Source: Rubrivivax sp.
GTDB taxonomy: Bacteria; Pseudomonadota; Gammaproteobacteria; Burkholderiales; Burkholderiaceae_C
Direction: 5' to 3'
NCBI GenBank assembly: GCA_027485165.1
Contig: JAIXRN010000089.1
Coordinates: forward strand, 1 to 64,000
Length of the DNA: 64,000 bases
The notes beneath the pieces are model-generated. The model saw only the letters and a list, made by a program, of their open reading frames with translations. It ran no database searches and had not been told where the DNA came from. A program made the position numbers and the translations under genes. The stretch's first letter is position 1. Each line of letters begins with the position of its first letter. This document shows, piece after piece, positions 19,107 through 27,482 of the stretch.

Positions 19107-20324
19107 TCAGCCAGACTGCAGCTGCAGCTGCGGCTTCACCCACAGCCAGGCCAGGATGCCGATGCTCATGAGCCCGGTCGACGCCAGCGCCAGCCCGAGC
19201 GGCGAATGCATGACCAGCGGCGCCAGCGCCCCGGCCACGCCGGCATTGGCCAGGCTGCCGACGCAGGACTGCACCGAAGACGCCATGCCCCGGCGTTCAG
19301 GCACCAGGTCCAGCACCATCAGCGTGACCACAGGCACCATCAGCGACCAGCCGAACGCGAAGATCGCCACCGGCCACATCGACCACCACACAGAAGGCTC
19401 GAAGAAGGCATTCAGCGCCACATTCAGCAGCGACACCAGCAGCATGATGAGGAAGCCGTGCCGGATCTGGTGCCGCGGCTTGATGCGCCCGGCCAGCCGG
19501 CCCGACAGCCAGGCGCCAGACATGATGCCGCCGATGGTCAGGCAGAAGAACCAGAAGAACTCCGTCGGCCCCAGCTTCAGATGCTCGCCCAGGAACACGG
19601 GCGCAGACAGCACATACAGGAACATGCCGTTGAAGGGCACGCCGCTGGCCAGCACCAGGGCCATGAAGCGCGGGCTCTTGGCCATCTGCCAGTAGCCGCG
19701 CAGCAGGTGCCTGGCGTCGAAGGGCTGGCGCGCCGGCGGGTCCAGGGTCTCGGGCAGCCAGCGCCAGTTGGCCGCCAGCAGCACCGCACCTATGGCCGCC
19801 AGGAACCAGAAGATCACGTGCCAGTCGGCATGCACGAACAGGAAGCCGCCGACCAGCGGTGCCACGGCCGGGGCGATGCCGAAGTAGATGGTCACCTGCG
19901 ACATCACGCGCTGCGCGTCGGCCGGCGGAAACATGTCGCGGATGATGGCGCGCGACACCACCATGCCGGCCCCGGCGCTCATGCCCTGCACGGCGCGCCA
20001 GAACACCAGTTCGCCGATCGTGCCCGACAGGGCGCACCCCACCGACGCCACGGTGAAAACCAGCATGCCCGCCAGCACGATGGGCCGTCGGCCCAGGCTG
20101 TCCGACAGCGCGCCGTGGAACAGGTTCATGACCGCAAAGCCCACCAGGTAGCTGGACAGCGTCTGCTGCATCTGCACCGGCGTGGCGCCCACCGACTGCG
20201 CGATGCCGCTGAAGGCCGGCAGATAGGTGTCGATCGAAAACGGCCCCAGCATGCCCAGGCAGGCCAGCAAGAAGGCCAGCGTCCAGCGGGGTCCGGGCCA
20301 GAGCGTGGCGGCGTTGGGGTTCAT
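19107..20324 (-). CDS. MFS multidrug/metabolite exporter, Bcr/CflA type
   Basis: Inner-membrane proton-coupled exporter of 405 residues with about 12 transmembrane helices. The first helix pair GPFSIDTYLPAFSGIAQ and the loop motif HGALSDSLGRRPIVLAG are characteristic of the Bcr/CflA (bicyclomycin/chloramphenicol) subfamily, as is RAIIRDMFPP. Substrates cannot be read from the sequence. It lies upstream of the carbonic anhydrase gene on the same strand, about 143 bp apart, and diverges from the dioxygenase gene. Confidence 0.9.
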   Translation of the reverse strand: MNPNAATLWPGPRWTLAFLLACLGMLGPFSIDTYLPAFSGIAQSVGATPVQMQQTLSSYLVGFAVMNLFHGALSDSLGRRPIVLAGMLVFTVASVGCALSGTIGELVFWRAVQGMSAGAGMVVSRAIIRDMFPPADAQRVMSQVTIYFGIAPAVAPLVGGFLFVHADWHVIFWFLAAIGAVLLAANWRWLPETLDPPARQPFDARHLLRGYWQMAKSPRFMALVLASGVPFNGMFLYVLSAPVFLGEHLKLGPTEFFWFFCLTIGGIMSGAWLSGRLAGRIKPRHQIRHGFLIMLLVSLLNVALNAFFEPSVWWSMWPVAIFAFGWSLMVPVVTLMVLDLVPERRGMASSVQSCVGSLANAGVAGALAPLVMHSPLGLALASTGLMSIGILAWLWVKPQLQLQSG

Positions 20325-20383
20325 GGGTTCCGGGGAAACCCTGAAGTCTAGGGGTGATGCGCGGCCGGTGCTTCAATCGCGAC

Positions 20384-21034
20384 ATGCCCAACATCCACAA
20401 CCGCCGCCGCTTCATCCTGGCCGCCGCCGCCTGTGGCCTGGGCGTGCCCGCCCTGGCCAGTTCGCGCCGCAGCCTGCCGCAGATGACCGAAGGACCTTTC
20501 TACCCGCCGCGCGCCTGGCGTGAACGCTGGGAAGACTGGGACGCCGACCTGAGCCGCGTGCAGCGCGGCGGGCAGGTGCTGACGGCGCGCGGCGAAGCAC
20601 TGGGCCTGGAAGCCAGCGTGGTCGACACAAACGGGCGCATCGTGGACAACGCCGAAGTCGAGATCTGGCAGTGCGACGCCATGGCCGAATACCGCCACCC
20701 CAGCGTGGCGCAAGCGCCGGGCCGCTTCGACCCCGGCTTCCAGGGTTTCGGCTCGGCGCGCAGCGGGGCCGATGGCCGGGTGCGCTTTCGCACCATCAAG
20801 CCCGTACCCTACCCGGGGCGCACGCCCCACATCCACGTGCTGTTGCGGCACGCCAGCTTTGGCGAACGGGTGTCGCAGCTGTTCATCGCCGGCGACCCGG
20901 GCAACGAGCGTGACTTCCTGTGGCGCCGCGTACGCGAGGATCTGCGCCCCGCGCTGGACATGCAGCTGCAGCCGGCACCGTCCGACAGCGGCCTGCGCTG
21001 GCAGGCCCGTCATGCGCTGGTGGTGCCCGCCTGA
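20384..21034 (+). CDS. Exported intradiol ring-cleavage dioxygenase-like protein
   Basis: Related to the protocatechuate 3,4-dioxygenase beta chain. The ATG at 20384 gives 216 residues starting with a twin-arginine-like leader (NRRRFILAAAACGLGVPALA). The catalytic fold follows: TEGPFYPP, VEIWQCDAMAEYRHP (first iron tyrosine) and PVPYPGRTPHIHVLL (second tyrosine and two histidines). All four usual iron ligands seem present. No partner alpha chain or aromatic catabolism genes are nearby, so the substrate is unknown. Earlier in-frame starts (GTG 20354, ATG 20357) would place ten residues before the leader. Confidence 0.88.
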   Translation: MPNIHNRRRFILAAAACGLGVPALASSRRSLPQMTEGPFYPPRAWRERWEDWDADLSRVQRGGQVLTARGEALGLEASVVDTNGRIVDNAEVEIWQCDAMAEYRHPSVAQAPGRFDPGFQGFGSARSGADGRVRFRTIKPVPYPGRTPHIHVLLRHASFGERVSQLFIAGDPGNERDFLWRRVREDLRPALDMQLQPAPSDSGLRWQARHALVVPA

Positions 21035-21069
21035 GCGCAACGCCTGAGCGCCGCGCCTGAATCAAAAGT

Positions 21070-21519
21070 GTGAAGCAGGCCGATAGGCCGGATTCTGTGC
21101 AACGCCCTGCCTTGCGGCAGCGCGCCGTGACCGCCATTCCTCTGGGCCGGGGGTCGCCCACCCGGCTCGGTGCCACCTACCCGCCAGCTCCGCGGGCCGC
21201 ATCAACGCTGGCCTACTTGGTGTTGCTGCACGTAGAGATTGCCCGTTTCACTCGAACCGGGGCTTTGCCCCGGTTCGAGTGGCTGTTCGGTTCGGGCTTG
21301 CGCCCGAGGTGACCTCGGCTTACGCCTCGGCCACCCGCCAGCTTGCGCTGGCGCCTCACAGACCACCCGTTGCAGGGCCCTGGTCCGACTCGTCTCTGTT
21401 GCTCTGATCCTCACCTTGCGGTGGGCAGCCGTTAGCTGCTACGCCGCCCTGTGCAGTCCGGACCTTCCTCCAGTGCCGTGTTTCCACGCTCGCACCAGCG
21501 GCGGTCTGGCCTACTTCAC
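21070..21519 (-). ncRNA. rnpB: RNase P RNA (A-type) with an enlarged variable region
   Basis: Catalytic RNA of RNase P, which trims tRNA 5' ends. The RNA ends GUGAAGUAGGCC (5') and GGCCUGCUUCAC (3') pair over 12 bp to form P1 with a single G-U pair. Conserved blocks are GGAGGAAGGUCCGGACUGCACAGGGC, AACAGAGA, GUGAAACGGGCAAUCUC, GCAACACCAAGUAGGCC and AGAAUCCGGCCUAUCGG. At about 450 nt it is longer than the usual 330-400. The excess lies at 21249-21352 and holds several GNRA-like-capped hairpins plus a perfect 15-bp stem, expanding the P12 region. Ends were set from P1 and the predicted promoter. Confidence 0.97.
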
Positions 21520-21526
21520 AACGTGG

Positions 21527-21532
21527 ATTATC
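21527..21532 (-). promoter_or_regulatory. Predicted -10 element of rnpB
   Basis: GATAAT on the minus strand ends 7 bp before the first base of the P1 stem, the expected spacing for a sigma70 start. No good -35 is visible 17 bp upstream (AAGGAC). Confidence 0.55.
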
Positions 21533-21621
21533 CCCGGCACGCCACTTGCGTCCTTCGGCGCATCGCCAAGAGGGCCCGGGCGGGTTAAAACCACTACGTC
21601 GACAAGCACCACCGGGACACC

Positions 21622-21924
<303 letters not shown>

Positions 21925-21941
21925 GCCCAGGAGAACGCACC

Positions 21942-22247
21942 ATGACCCCCGGCGAACTGCTCGTCGACGACGGCGAACACGAACTCAACCCCGGCCGGCC
22001 CACCCTGACGCTGACCGTGGCCAACACCGGCGACCGGCCGATCCAGGTCGGATCGCACTACCACTTCGCGGAAACCAACGCCGCCCTGCACTTCGACCGC
22101 CAGGCCGCGCGTGGCATGCGGCTGAACATCGCCAGCGGCACGGCCGTGCGATTCGAACCCGGCCAGGAGCGCACCGTCACGCTGGTGGCCTACGGCGGCC
22201 TGCGCCAGGTCTGGGGCTTCCGCAGCCTGACGAACGGAGCAATCTGA
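21942..22247 (+). CDS. ureB: Urease beta subunit
   Basis: Structural subunit of urease, 101 residues. It starts [19 protein letters not shown], with the family hallmarks [15 protein letters not shown] and [17 protein letters not shown]. The ATG at 21942 is preceded by a good GGAGAA ribosome-binding site and lies 17 bp after the ureA stop. The open frame upstream of it is not coding. A 76-bp gap carrying a dispersed repeat separates it from ureC. Confidence 0.98.
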   Translation: MTPGELLVDDGEHELNPGRPTLTLTVANTGDRPIQVGSHYHFAETNAALHFDRQAARGMRLNIASGTAVRFEPGQERTVTLVAYGGLRQVWGFRSLTNGAI

Positions 22248-22260
22248 TGACCCCCAAGCT

Positions 22261-22316
22261 CACTTCGTTCGCTACCCCCCGAGGGGGCGCGCTGCCCCTT
22301 GGGAACGGCCCGGCGG
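22261..22316 (+). repeat. Dispersed GC-rich palindromic element between ureB and ureC
   Basis: CCCCCCGAGGGGGCGC followed by CCCTTGGGAACGGCCCGGCGG is a diverged relative of the elements in rsmH and before tdk, which share CCCCGAGGG and TTGGGGCGGCCCGGCGC in the same order. It fills most of the ureB-ureC gap, so ureC lacks a purine-rich ribosome-binding site. The hairpin could affect translation or mRNA stability. Confidence 0.65.
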
Positions 22317-22323
22317 TGCAGCG

Positions 22324-24054
22324 ATGACCAAGACCATCGGCCGGCGCGCCTATGCCGAGATGTACGGCCCCACCGTGGGCGACCGCCTGCGGCTGGCGGA
22401 CACGGGCCTCGTCATCGAAGTGGAAAAAGACTTCACCCTTGCCGCCGGGGGCTACGGAGAGGAAGTGAAGTTCGGCGGCGGCAAGACCATCCGCGACGGC
22501 ATGGGGCAGAGCCAGGTCGTCAACGGACCGGGGCATGGCGAAGCGGCCGACTGCGTCATCACCAACGCGCTGATCGTCGACCACTGGGGCATCGTCAAGG
22601 CCGACATCGGCATCAAGGGCTGCCGCATCGCCGCCATTGGCAAGGCCGGCAACCCCGACGTGCAGCCAGGCGTGGACATCGTCATCGGGCCGGGGACCGA
22701 GATCATTGCCGGCGAAGGCATGGTCGTGACGGCCGGCGGCATCGACAGCCACATCCACTTCATCTGCCCGCAGCAGATCGACGAAGCCCTGGCCAGCGGC
22801 GTCACCACCATGCTGGGCGGCGGCACCGGGCCCGCCACAGGCACCTTTGCCACCACTTGCACGCCAGGGCCGGAAAACATCCACCGCATGCTGATGGCCG
22901 CCGATGCCTTCCCGATGAACCTGGGCTTCCTGGGCAAGGGCAACGCCACGAAGCCCGAGGCCCTGAGCCAGCAAATCGCCGCCGGTGCCATCGGCCTGAA
23001 GCTGCACGAAGACTGGGGCAGCACGCCCGCGGCCATCGACAACTGCCTGACGATGGCCGACGTCACCGATACGCAAGTCAGCCTGCACAGCGACACGTTG
23101 AACGAGAGCGGCTTCGTCGAAGACACCATCGGCGCCACCAAGGGCCGCACACTGTGCGCCTTCCACACCGAAGGCGCCGGCGGCGGGCACGCGCCCGACA
23201 TCCTGCGCGTGGTGGGCGAAGCCAACTTCCTGCCGAGTTCCACCAACCCCACGATGCCCTACACCGCCAACACGGTGGACGAGCACCTGGACATGCTGAT
23301 GGTCTGCCACCACCTCGATGCATCGATCGCCGAGGACCTGGCCTTCGCCGAAAGCCGCATCCGCCGCGAGACCATCGCTGCCGAAGACGTGCTGCACGAC
23401 CTGGGCGCCATCAGCATGATGAGCAGCGACAGCCAGGCCATGGGCCGGGTGGGCGAAGTCATCATCCGCACCTGGCAGACGGCGCACAAGATGAAGGCGC
23501 AGCGCGGTGCGCTAGCGGGCGACAGCGAGAGAAACGACAACACGCGCGTGAAGCGCTACATCGCCAAGTACACCGTGAACCCGGCCATTGCCAACGGCAT
23601 CAGCCACGAGGTGGGCAGCCTGGAAGTGGGCAAGTGGGCCGACATCGTGCTATGGCGCCCGGCCTACTTCGGCGTCAAGCCCAGCCTGGTGCTGAAGGGC
23701 GGCTTCATCGCGCTGGCGGCCATGGGCGACCCGAACGCCAGCATCCCCACGCCGCAGCCGGTGCACTACCGGCCGATGTTCGGCAGCTTTGGCGGGGCCA
23801 TGACAGCGACGTCGCTTACCTTCGTCAGCCACAGCGCGCTGGACGGCGACATCGGCGGCGAACTGGGGCTGAAGAAGCGCCTGTCGGCCGTGCGCGGCTG
23901 CCGCGGCGTGAAGAAACAGCAGATGGTGCACAACGGCTATCTGCCGGTGATGGAGATCGACGCCCAGACCTACACCGTGCGCGCCGATGGCCAACTGCTC
24001 ACCTGCGAACCGGCCACGGTGCTGCCGATGGCGCAGAAGTACTTTCTGTTCTAG
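22324..24054 (+). CDS. ureC: Urease alpha (catalytic) subunit
   Basis: Catalytic subunit carrying the dinuclear nickel centre; 576 residues. Visible active-site elements are the first nickel histidines in [12 protein letters not shown], the carbamylated lysine in [12 protein letters not shown], the flap histidine region [23 protein letters not shown] and the nickel aspartate in [10 protein letters not shown]. The start [24 protein letters not shown] matches the family, but no Shine-Dalgarno is seen before the ATG. Accessory genes ureEFG follow after a toxin-antitoxin insertion. Confidence 0.98.
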   Translation: MTKTIGRRAYAEMYGPTVGDRLRLADTGLVIEVEKDFTLAAGGYGEEVKFGGGKTIRDGMGQSQVVNGPGHGEAADCVITNALIVDHWGIVKADIGIKGCRIAAIGKAGNPDVQPGVDIVIGPGTEIIAGEGMVVTAGGIDSHIHFICPQQIDEALASGVTTMLGGGTGPATGTFATTCTPGPENIHRMLMAADAFPMNLGFLGKGNATKPEALSQQIAAGAIGLKLHEDWGSTPAAIDNCLTMADVTDTQVSLHSDTLNESGFVEDTIGATKGRTLCAFHTEGAGGGHAPDILRVVGEANFLPSSTNPTMPYTANTVDEHLDMLMVCHHLDASIAEDLAFAESRIRRETIAAEDVLHDLGAISMMSSDSQAMGRVGEVIIRTWQTAHKMKAQRGALAGDSERNDNTRVKRYIAKYTVNPAIANGISHEVGSLEVGKWADIVLWRPAYFGVKPSLVLKGGFIALAAMGDPNASIPTPQPVHYRPMFGSFGGAMTATSLTFVSHSALDGDIGGELGLKKRLSAVRGCRGVKKQQMVHNGYLPVMEIDAQTYTVRADGQLLTCEPATVLPMAQKYFLF

Positions 24055-24069
24055 GCGCGTTGGCGCCCC

Positions 24070-24453
24070 TTAGCGCTTGATGCAGTGCTGGCGCAGCCAG
24101 ACGGCGAAGGCGGGTTCGTCCAGGCTGCCGGCGGCCACCGCGAACATGGTGAGGGTGGCGTCGGCCTGGGTTGTCTGCAGGCGATAGCCGTTCAAGGCCA
24201 GGAACAAACCGACTGCCAAGAAGGCCGCACGCTTGTTGCCGTCGACGAAAGCGTGGTTCTTGGCCAGACCGACACCGTAGGCAGCCGCCAGCTCGAAAAC
24301 ATCGGGCTCGCCATAGGCGGCCAGGTTCAGTGGCCGGGCCAGGGCCGATTCGAGCAAGCCTTCGTCGCGCAGCCCGGGCGCGCCACCATGCTCGGCCACG
24401 CTCTCGTCGTGCAGCAGGCACAGTGCCTGCCGGCTGATCCAGCGCCAGCTCAT
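24070..24453 (-). CDS. doc: Doc-family toxin (Fic fold)
   Basis: Death-on-curing toxin; characterised Doc proteins phosphorylate elongation factor EF-Tu and arrest translation. The protein has 127 residues, normal for Doc. The signature HAFVDGNKRAAFLA is intact (Fic/Doc motif HxFxxGNKR), with an upstream helix around GLRDEGLLESALARP and AAAYGVGLAKN. Its ATG overlaps the antitoxin stop by 4 bp, so the two are co-translated. It lies convergent to ureC, 15 bp from its stop. Confidence 0.95.
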   Translation of the reverse strand: MSWRWISRQALCLLHDESVAEHGGAPGLRDEGLLESALARPLNLAAYGEPDVFELAAAYGVGLAKNHAFVDGNKRAAFLAVGLFLALNGYRLQTTQADATLTMFAVAAGSLDEPAFAVWLRQHCIKR

Positions 24454-24674
24454 TTGGCCAGCTGGTGGAAGGTGTCCCGGTACTCCTGCATGAACTCACG
24501 CCCGGCCCGGATCTGTTCGTCCAGCGCCGGGTCGTAAGGCGTCAAGGTCACGCCATTGGCCGCATCGGTCACAAACACCGTGTCCCCCTTCTCCAGCTTC
24601 AGCCGGGCCAGGATTTCCTTCGGCAGGATCACGCCCACGGAATTGCCGATCTGGGTGAGCTTGAGTGCGGTCAT
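24450..24674 (-). CDS. AbrB/MazE-type antitoxin
   Basis: DNA-binding antitoxin of 74 residues. The N-terminal swapped-hairpin AbrB domain reads TQIGNSVGVILPKEILARLKLEKGDTVFV, a classic SpoVT/AbrB signature. The C-terminal part (DEQIRAGREFMQEYRDTFHQLAK) is a helical tail likely to bind and mask Doc. The frame is open far upstream, but the ATG at 24674 gives the family length and sits next to an AT-rich divergent promoter region. It probably autoregulates with Doc. Confidence 0.93.
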   Translation of the reverse strand: MTALKLTQIGNSVGVILPKEILARLKLEKGDTVFVTDAANGVTLTPYDPALDEQIRAGREFMQEYRDTFHQLAK

Positions 24675-24689
24675 GGCGGGCTTTCGATG

Positions 24690-24713
24690 CGTTATTACGA
24701 ACGTTATACTAAT
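24690..24713 (-). promoter_or_regulatory. Putative promoter/operator of the toxin-antitoxin pair
   Basis: The only AT-rich island in the area. It holds two direct CGTTAT words 12 bp apart (24690-24695 and 24702-24707) and, on the minus strand, a -10-like TATAAC. On the plus strand TATACT (24706-24711) could serve ureE. Direct repeats at this position are typical antitoxin-binding sites. No clear -35 was identified. Confidence 0.45.
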
Positions 24714-24755
24714 GCTCACCTCCCCGCCGCCACAAGACCCCGCCGGACCTGCCCC

Positions 24756-25397
24756 ATGCTCACCGTGAACAAACTCATTCCAGGCGCGCGCGGCCTGGCG
24801 CCCGTGCTGCTCAAGCGTGCTGCTGAAGTGGCATTGGACTGGGACGTGCGCCAGAAGAGCCGTTTCGACGCCACCGACAGCCAGGGCCGCGCGCTCGGCG
24901 TCTTCCTGCCGCGCGGCACCGTGGTGCGCGGCGGCGACTGCCTGGTGGCTGAAGACGGATCGCTCATCCGCGTGCTGGCTGCGCCGCAGCCCGTGCTGGT
25001 GGTGCGGCACTGCCCGGAACACGGCAGCGCCTTCGACCTGGCCCGTGCCGCCTACCACCTGGGCAACCGCCACGTGGCGCTGGACCTGCGCCCCGACCGC
25101 CTGCAGCTGGAGCCCGACCACGTGCTGGCCGACATGCTGCGGGGCATGCACCTGATCGTCAGCGAAGAGCAGCAGCCCTTCGAGCCCGAAGCGGGTGCCT
25201 ATGCGGCTGGCGGTCATGGCCATGACCACGGACACGAAAACGGGCACGAACACGCCCCGGCCACCCCCGCCAAGCGGCTGGTGTCTATCCCTGTGCGCGC
25301 TGCCCCCGCCCCCCACGTGCATGGACCCGGCTGCGGCCACGACCACGACCATGACCATGACCATGACCATGACCATGGTCACGGCAATCCCCACTGA
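24756..25397 (+). CDS. ureE: Urease accessory protein UreE (nickel metallochaperone)
   Basis: Cytoplasmic nickel-binding chaperone that delivers nickel to the UreDFG-apourease complex. The protein has 213 residues. The N-terminal peptide-binding domain begins [22 protein letters not shown], and the central metal-binding domain has [12 protein letters not shown] and [13 protein letters not shown]. The C-terminus is extended with His clusters ([15 protein letters not shown] and a run of HD repeats) for nickel storage. The last 23 bp overlap ureF. The ATG at 24756 matches the family start; the longer open frame upstream belongs to the antitoxin region. Confidence 0.96.
   Translation: MLTVNKLIPGARGLAPVLLKRAAEVALDWDVRQKSRFDATDSQGRALGVFLPRGTVVRGGDCLVAEDGSLIRVLAAPQPVLVVRHCPEHGSAFDLARAAYHLGNRHVALDLRPDRLQLEPDHVLADMLRGMHLIVSEEQQPFEPEAGAYAAGGHGHDHGHENGHEHAPATPAKRLVSIPVRAAPAPHVHGPGCGHDHDHDHDHDHDHGHGNPH
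25341..25376 (+). repeat. Hexanucleotide tandem repeat (GACCAY)6 shared by ureE and ureF
   Basis: One GACCAC and five GACCAT units encode the His-Asp tail of UreE. In another frame they provide five in-frame ATG codons (25351, 25357, 25363, 25369, 25375) leading into UreF. Because the unit is 6 bp, copy-number change would keep both frames. Confidence 0.93.
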
Positions 25398-26088
25398 CGC
25401 CCCGGCCAGCGCCGCCACCCTGCTGCGGCTGATGTGGCTGGCCTCACCGGCCTTGCCGGTAGGCGGCTTCAGCTATTCAGAAGGGCTGGAAAGCGCCGTC
25501 GACGCCGGCAGTGTGGCCAACGAAGCCAGCACCGCCGCCTGGCTGGTGGACCAGCTCGAACTGACCCTGGCCCGCAGCGACCTGCCGCTGCTGGCGCAGG
25601 CCCATGCCGCCTGGGCCGCGGGCGACGCGGCGGCCGCCCAGGCGCTGAACGATTGGGTGCGCTGCACGCGTGAAAGCAGCGAGCTGCGGGCGCAGACCGA
25701 ACAGATGGGCCGGTCGCTGCTGGAATGGCTGCGCAATGGCGAACAGGCCACCGACCCGCGCCTGGCCCTGCTGGCCGGCTTCAGCCCCGCGCCCACCTGG
25801 CCGCTGGCCTTCGCGCTGGCCGGCGTGTTGGCCGGCGCTGGCGCGCGCGACACGCTGCTGGCCTACGGCTTTGGCTGGTGCGAAAACATGGTGCAGGCGG
25901 CAATGAAGGCCGTGCCGCTGGGCCAGGCCGCAGCGCAGCGCGTGCTGGCCCGGCTGGCCGGTGCCCTGCCGGCGGCGGTAGAAACGGCACTGGTATGCCA
26001 GCCAGACCAGCGCCAGGCCTTTGCGCCCGGCTTGGCCATCCTGAGCGCGCAGCACGAAGTGCAGTACTCCCGCCTGTTCCGTTCCTGA
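25375..26088 (+). CDS. ureF: Urease accessory protein UreF
   Basis: Component of the UreD-UreF-UreG activation complex acting as GTPase-gating factor for nickel insertion. The ATG at 25375 gives 237 residues. The conserved start of the domain is [24 protein letters not shown]. Later conserved blocks are [28 protein letters not shown] and the C-terminal [18 protein letters not shown]. The gene begins inside the ureE His-repeat, so four further upstream ATGs in frame could also be used and would only add Met-Thr pairs. Confidence 0.95.
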   Translation: MVTAIPTDAPASAATLLRLMWLASPALPVGGFSYSEGLESAVDAGSVANEASTAAWLVDQLELTLARSDLPLLAQAHAAWAAGDAAAAQALNDWVRCTRESSELRAQTEQMGRSLLEWLRNGEQATDPRLALLAGFSPAPTWPLAFALAGVLAGAGARDTLLAYGFGWCENMVQAAMKAVPLGQAAAQRVLARLAGALPAAVETALVCQPDQRQAFAPGLAILSAQHEVQYSRLFRS

Positions 26089-26124
26089 AGGTCCGCAGCG
26101 CAGGCTTCGTGCATCATCTGGTGC

Positions 26125-26784
26125 ATGACTTCTCCCCTGCACGCCATCCCTGGAAGAACCAAGAAGCTGCCCCCGCTGCGCGTGGGCGTGGGCGGGCCCG
26201 TGGGGTCGGGCAAGACGACCCTGGTCGAGATGCTGTGCAAGACCATGCGCGAGCGCTGGGACTTGGTGGTCGTTACCAATGACATCTACACCAAGGAAGA
26301 CCAGCGCCTGCTGACCGTGGCCGGCGCACTGGCCCCGGAGCGCATCGTGGGCGTGGAAACCGGCGGCTGCCCGCACACCGCCATCCGCGAAGACGCGTCG
26401 ATCAACCTCGAGGCCGTGGACCGCATGCTCGAGAAGTTCCCCGACGCCGACATCGTCTTCATCGAAAGCGGCGGCGACAACCTGGCCGCCACCTTCAGCC
26501 CCGAGCTCAGCGACCTGACGATCTACGTCATCGACGTCGCCGCCGGCGAGAAGATCCCGCGCAAGGGCGGCCCCGGCATCACCAAAAGCGACCTGTTCGT
26601 CATCAACAAGACCGACCTGGCCCCCTACGTGGGCGCCAGCCTGGACGTGATGGAAGCCGACACCCGCCGCATGCGCCCGGCCTGGCAGGGCGCCAGGCCC
26701 TACGTGATGACGAACCTGCGCACGCGCAGCGGCCTGGACACGGTCGTGCGCTTCATCGAAACCCGCGGCCTGCTGGTGGGCTAG
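26125..26784 (+). CDS. ureG: Urease accessory GTPase UreG
   Basis: SIMIBI-class GTPase that powers nickel transfer into urease. The 219 residues carry the P-loop [15 protein letters not shown], the nickel-binding CPH motif in [17 protein letters not shown], the [16 protein letters not shown] switch region and the NKTD specificity motif. It starts 36 bp after ureF and is the last urease gene here. No nickel transporter or ureD gene follows within the window. Confidence 0.98.
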   Translation: MTSPLHAIPGRTKKLPPLRVGVGGPVGSGKTTLVEMLCKTMRERWDLVVVTNDIYTKEDQRLLTVAGALAPERIVGVETGGCPHTAIREDASINLEAVDRMLEKFPDADIVFIESGGDNLAATFSPELSDLTIYVIDVAAGEKIPRKGGPGITKSDLFVINKTDLAPYVGASLDVMEADTRRMRPAWQGARPYVMTNLRTRSGLDTVVRFIETRGLLVG

Positions 26785-26867
26785 CCCCACCCGACCCCGG
26801 TATTGCTGCCGGCCCATTGCAGCCGCTTAGCATCGGCCCTTCGCTGTAGTCCTGAAAGGAAGTGTCC

Positions 26868-27368
26868 ATGGGTCTGATGTCGTTTATCAAGGAAGCCGGC
26901 GAAAAGCTGTTCGGCACGGGTGAGGCCAAGGCCGCCACCGCAGCCGCGGCCAGCGCGCCCAGCCCCGAAACCATCGCCGCCGCCAGCAAGGCCGCGGGCG
27001 ACGCCATCGCGGCCTACATCGGCAGCCAGAACCTGGTGGTGAACGGGCTCGATGTCGGCTTCGACGCGCCCTCGTCCACGGTCACCGTGGCGGGCACGGT
27101 CGACGACCAGGCCACGAAGGAAAAGGTGCTGCTGTGCTGCGGCAACGTGGCCGGCGTGGAAAAGGTCAACGACCTGCTGGTGGTGGTAGCGCCGACGCCG
27201 GAATCGCAATACCACACGGTGGTCTCGGGCGACAACCTGTCGAAGATCGCCAAGGCGTTCTATGGCGACGCGAACAAGTACCCGGTGATCTTCGAGGCCA
27301 ACAAGCCCATGTTGAAGCACCCGGACAAGATCTACCCGGGGCAGCTGCTGCGCATTCCGCCGCTGTAA
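26868..27368 (+). CDS. BON-LysM domain protein (Kbp/YgaU-like)
   Basis: A 166-residue protein without an obvious signal peptide. An N-terminal amphipathic helix (LMSFIKEAGEKLFGTGEAK) is followed by an Ala-rich linker, a BON domain at about residues 50-110 (VNGLDVGFDAPSSTVTVAGTV...), and a C-terminal LysM domain (YHTVVSGDNLSKIAKAFYGD...IYPGQLLRIPPL). The architecture matches the potassium-binding protein Kbp (YgaU) of enterobacteria and the many LysM proteins of Burkholderiales. The ATG at 26868 has an AAGGAAG site, preferred over a GTG two codons earlier. Confidence 0.93.
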   Translation: MGLMSFIKEAGEKLFGTGEAKAATAAAASAPSPETIAAASKAAGDAIAAYIGSQNLVVNGLDVGFDAPSSTVTVAGTVDDQATKEKVLLCCGNVAGVEKVNDLLVVVAPTPESQYHTVVSGDNLSKIAKAFYGDANKYPVIFEANKPMLKHPDKIYPGQLLRIPPL

Positions 27369-27405
27369 AGGCGATCACAATATCGTCATCGGCGCATCGC
27401 GGGCC

Positions 27406-27482
27406 AGCGCCGGGCCGCCCCAAGCGGCCCGCGAACTCCCTCGGGGGGTGGTCTGGCGTACTCGCCAGACCGGGGGCTCCAT
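27406..27482 (+). repeat. 76-bp structured dispersed repeat, copy B (immediately before tdk)
   Basis: It matches copy A in rsmH from AGCGCCGGGCCGCCCCAAGC to GGGGCTCCAT, with the same orientation relative to the downstream gene and the same length within 1 bp. It includes a GGGCCGC/GCGGCCC stem, a CCCTCGGGGGG stretch and the perfect hairpin GTCTGGCG-TACT-CGCCAGAC. The only canonical tdk start codon (GTG 27448) lies inside it. Confidence 0.85.

Noticed and set aside
18964..19143. N-terminal extension of the carbonic anhydrase frame to 19143
   Set aside because: It would overlap the exporter gene by 37 bp and bury the clear signal peptide that starts at 18963.
21249..21290. GGTTCGAGT resembling a tRNA T-loop
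   Set aside because: It is one arm of a perfect 15-bp hairpin inside rnpB; no acceptor, D or anticodon arms surround it.
21202..21414. Short open frames inside the rnpB region
   Set aside because: The whole stretch is accounted for by RNase P RNA conserved blocks and pairing.
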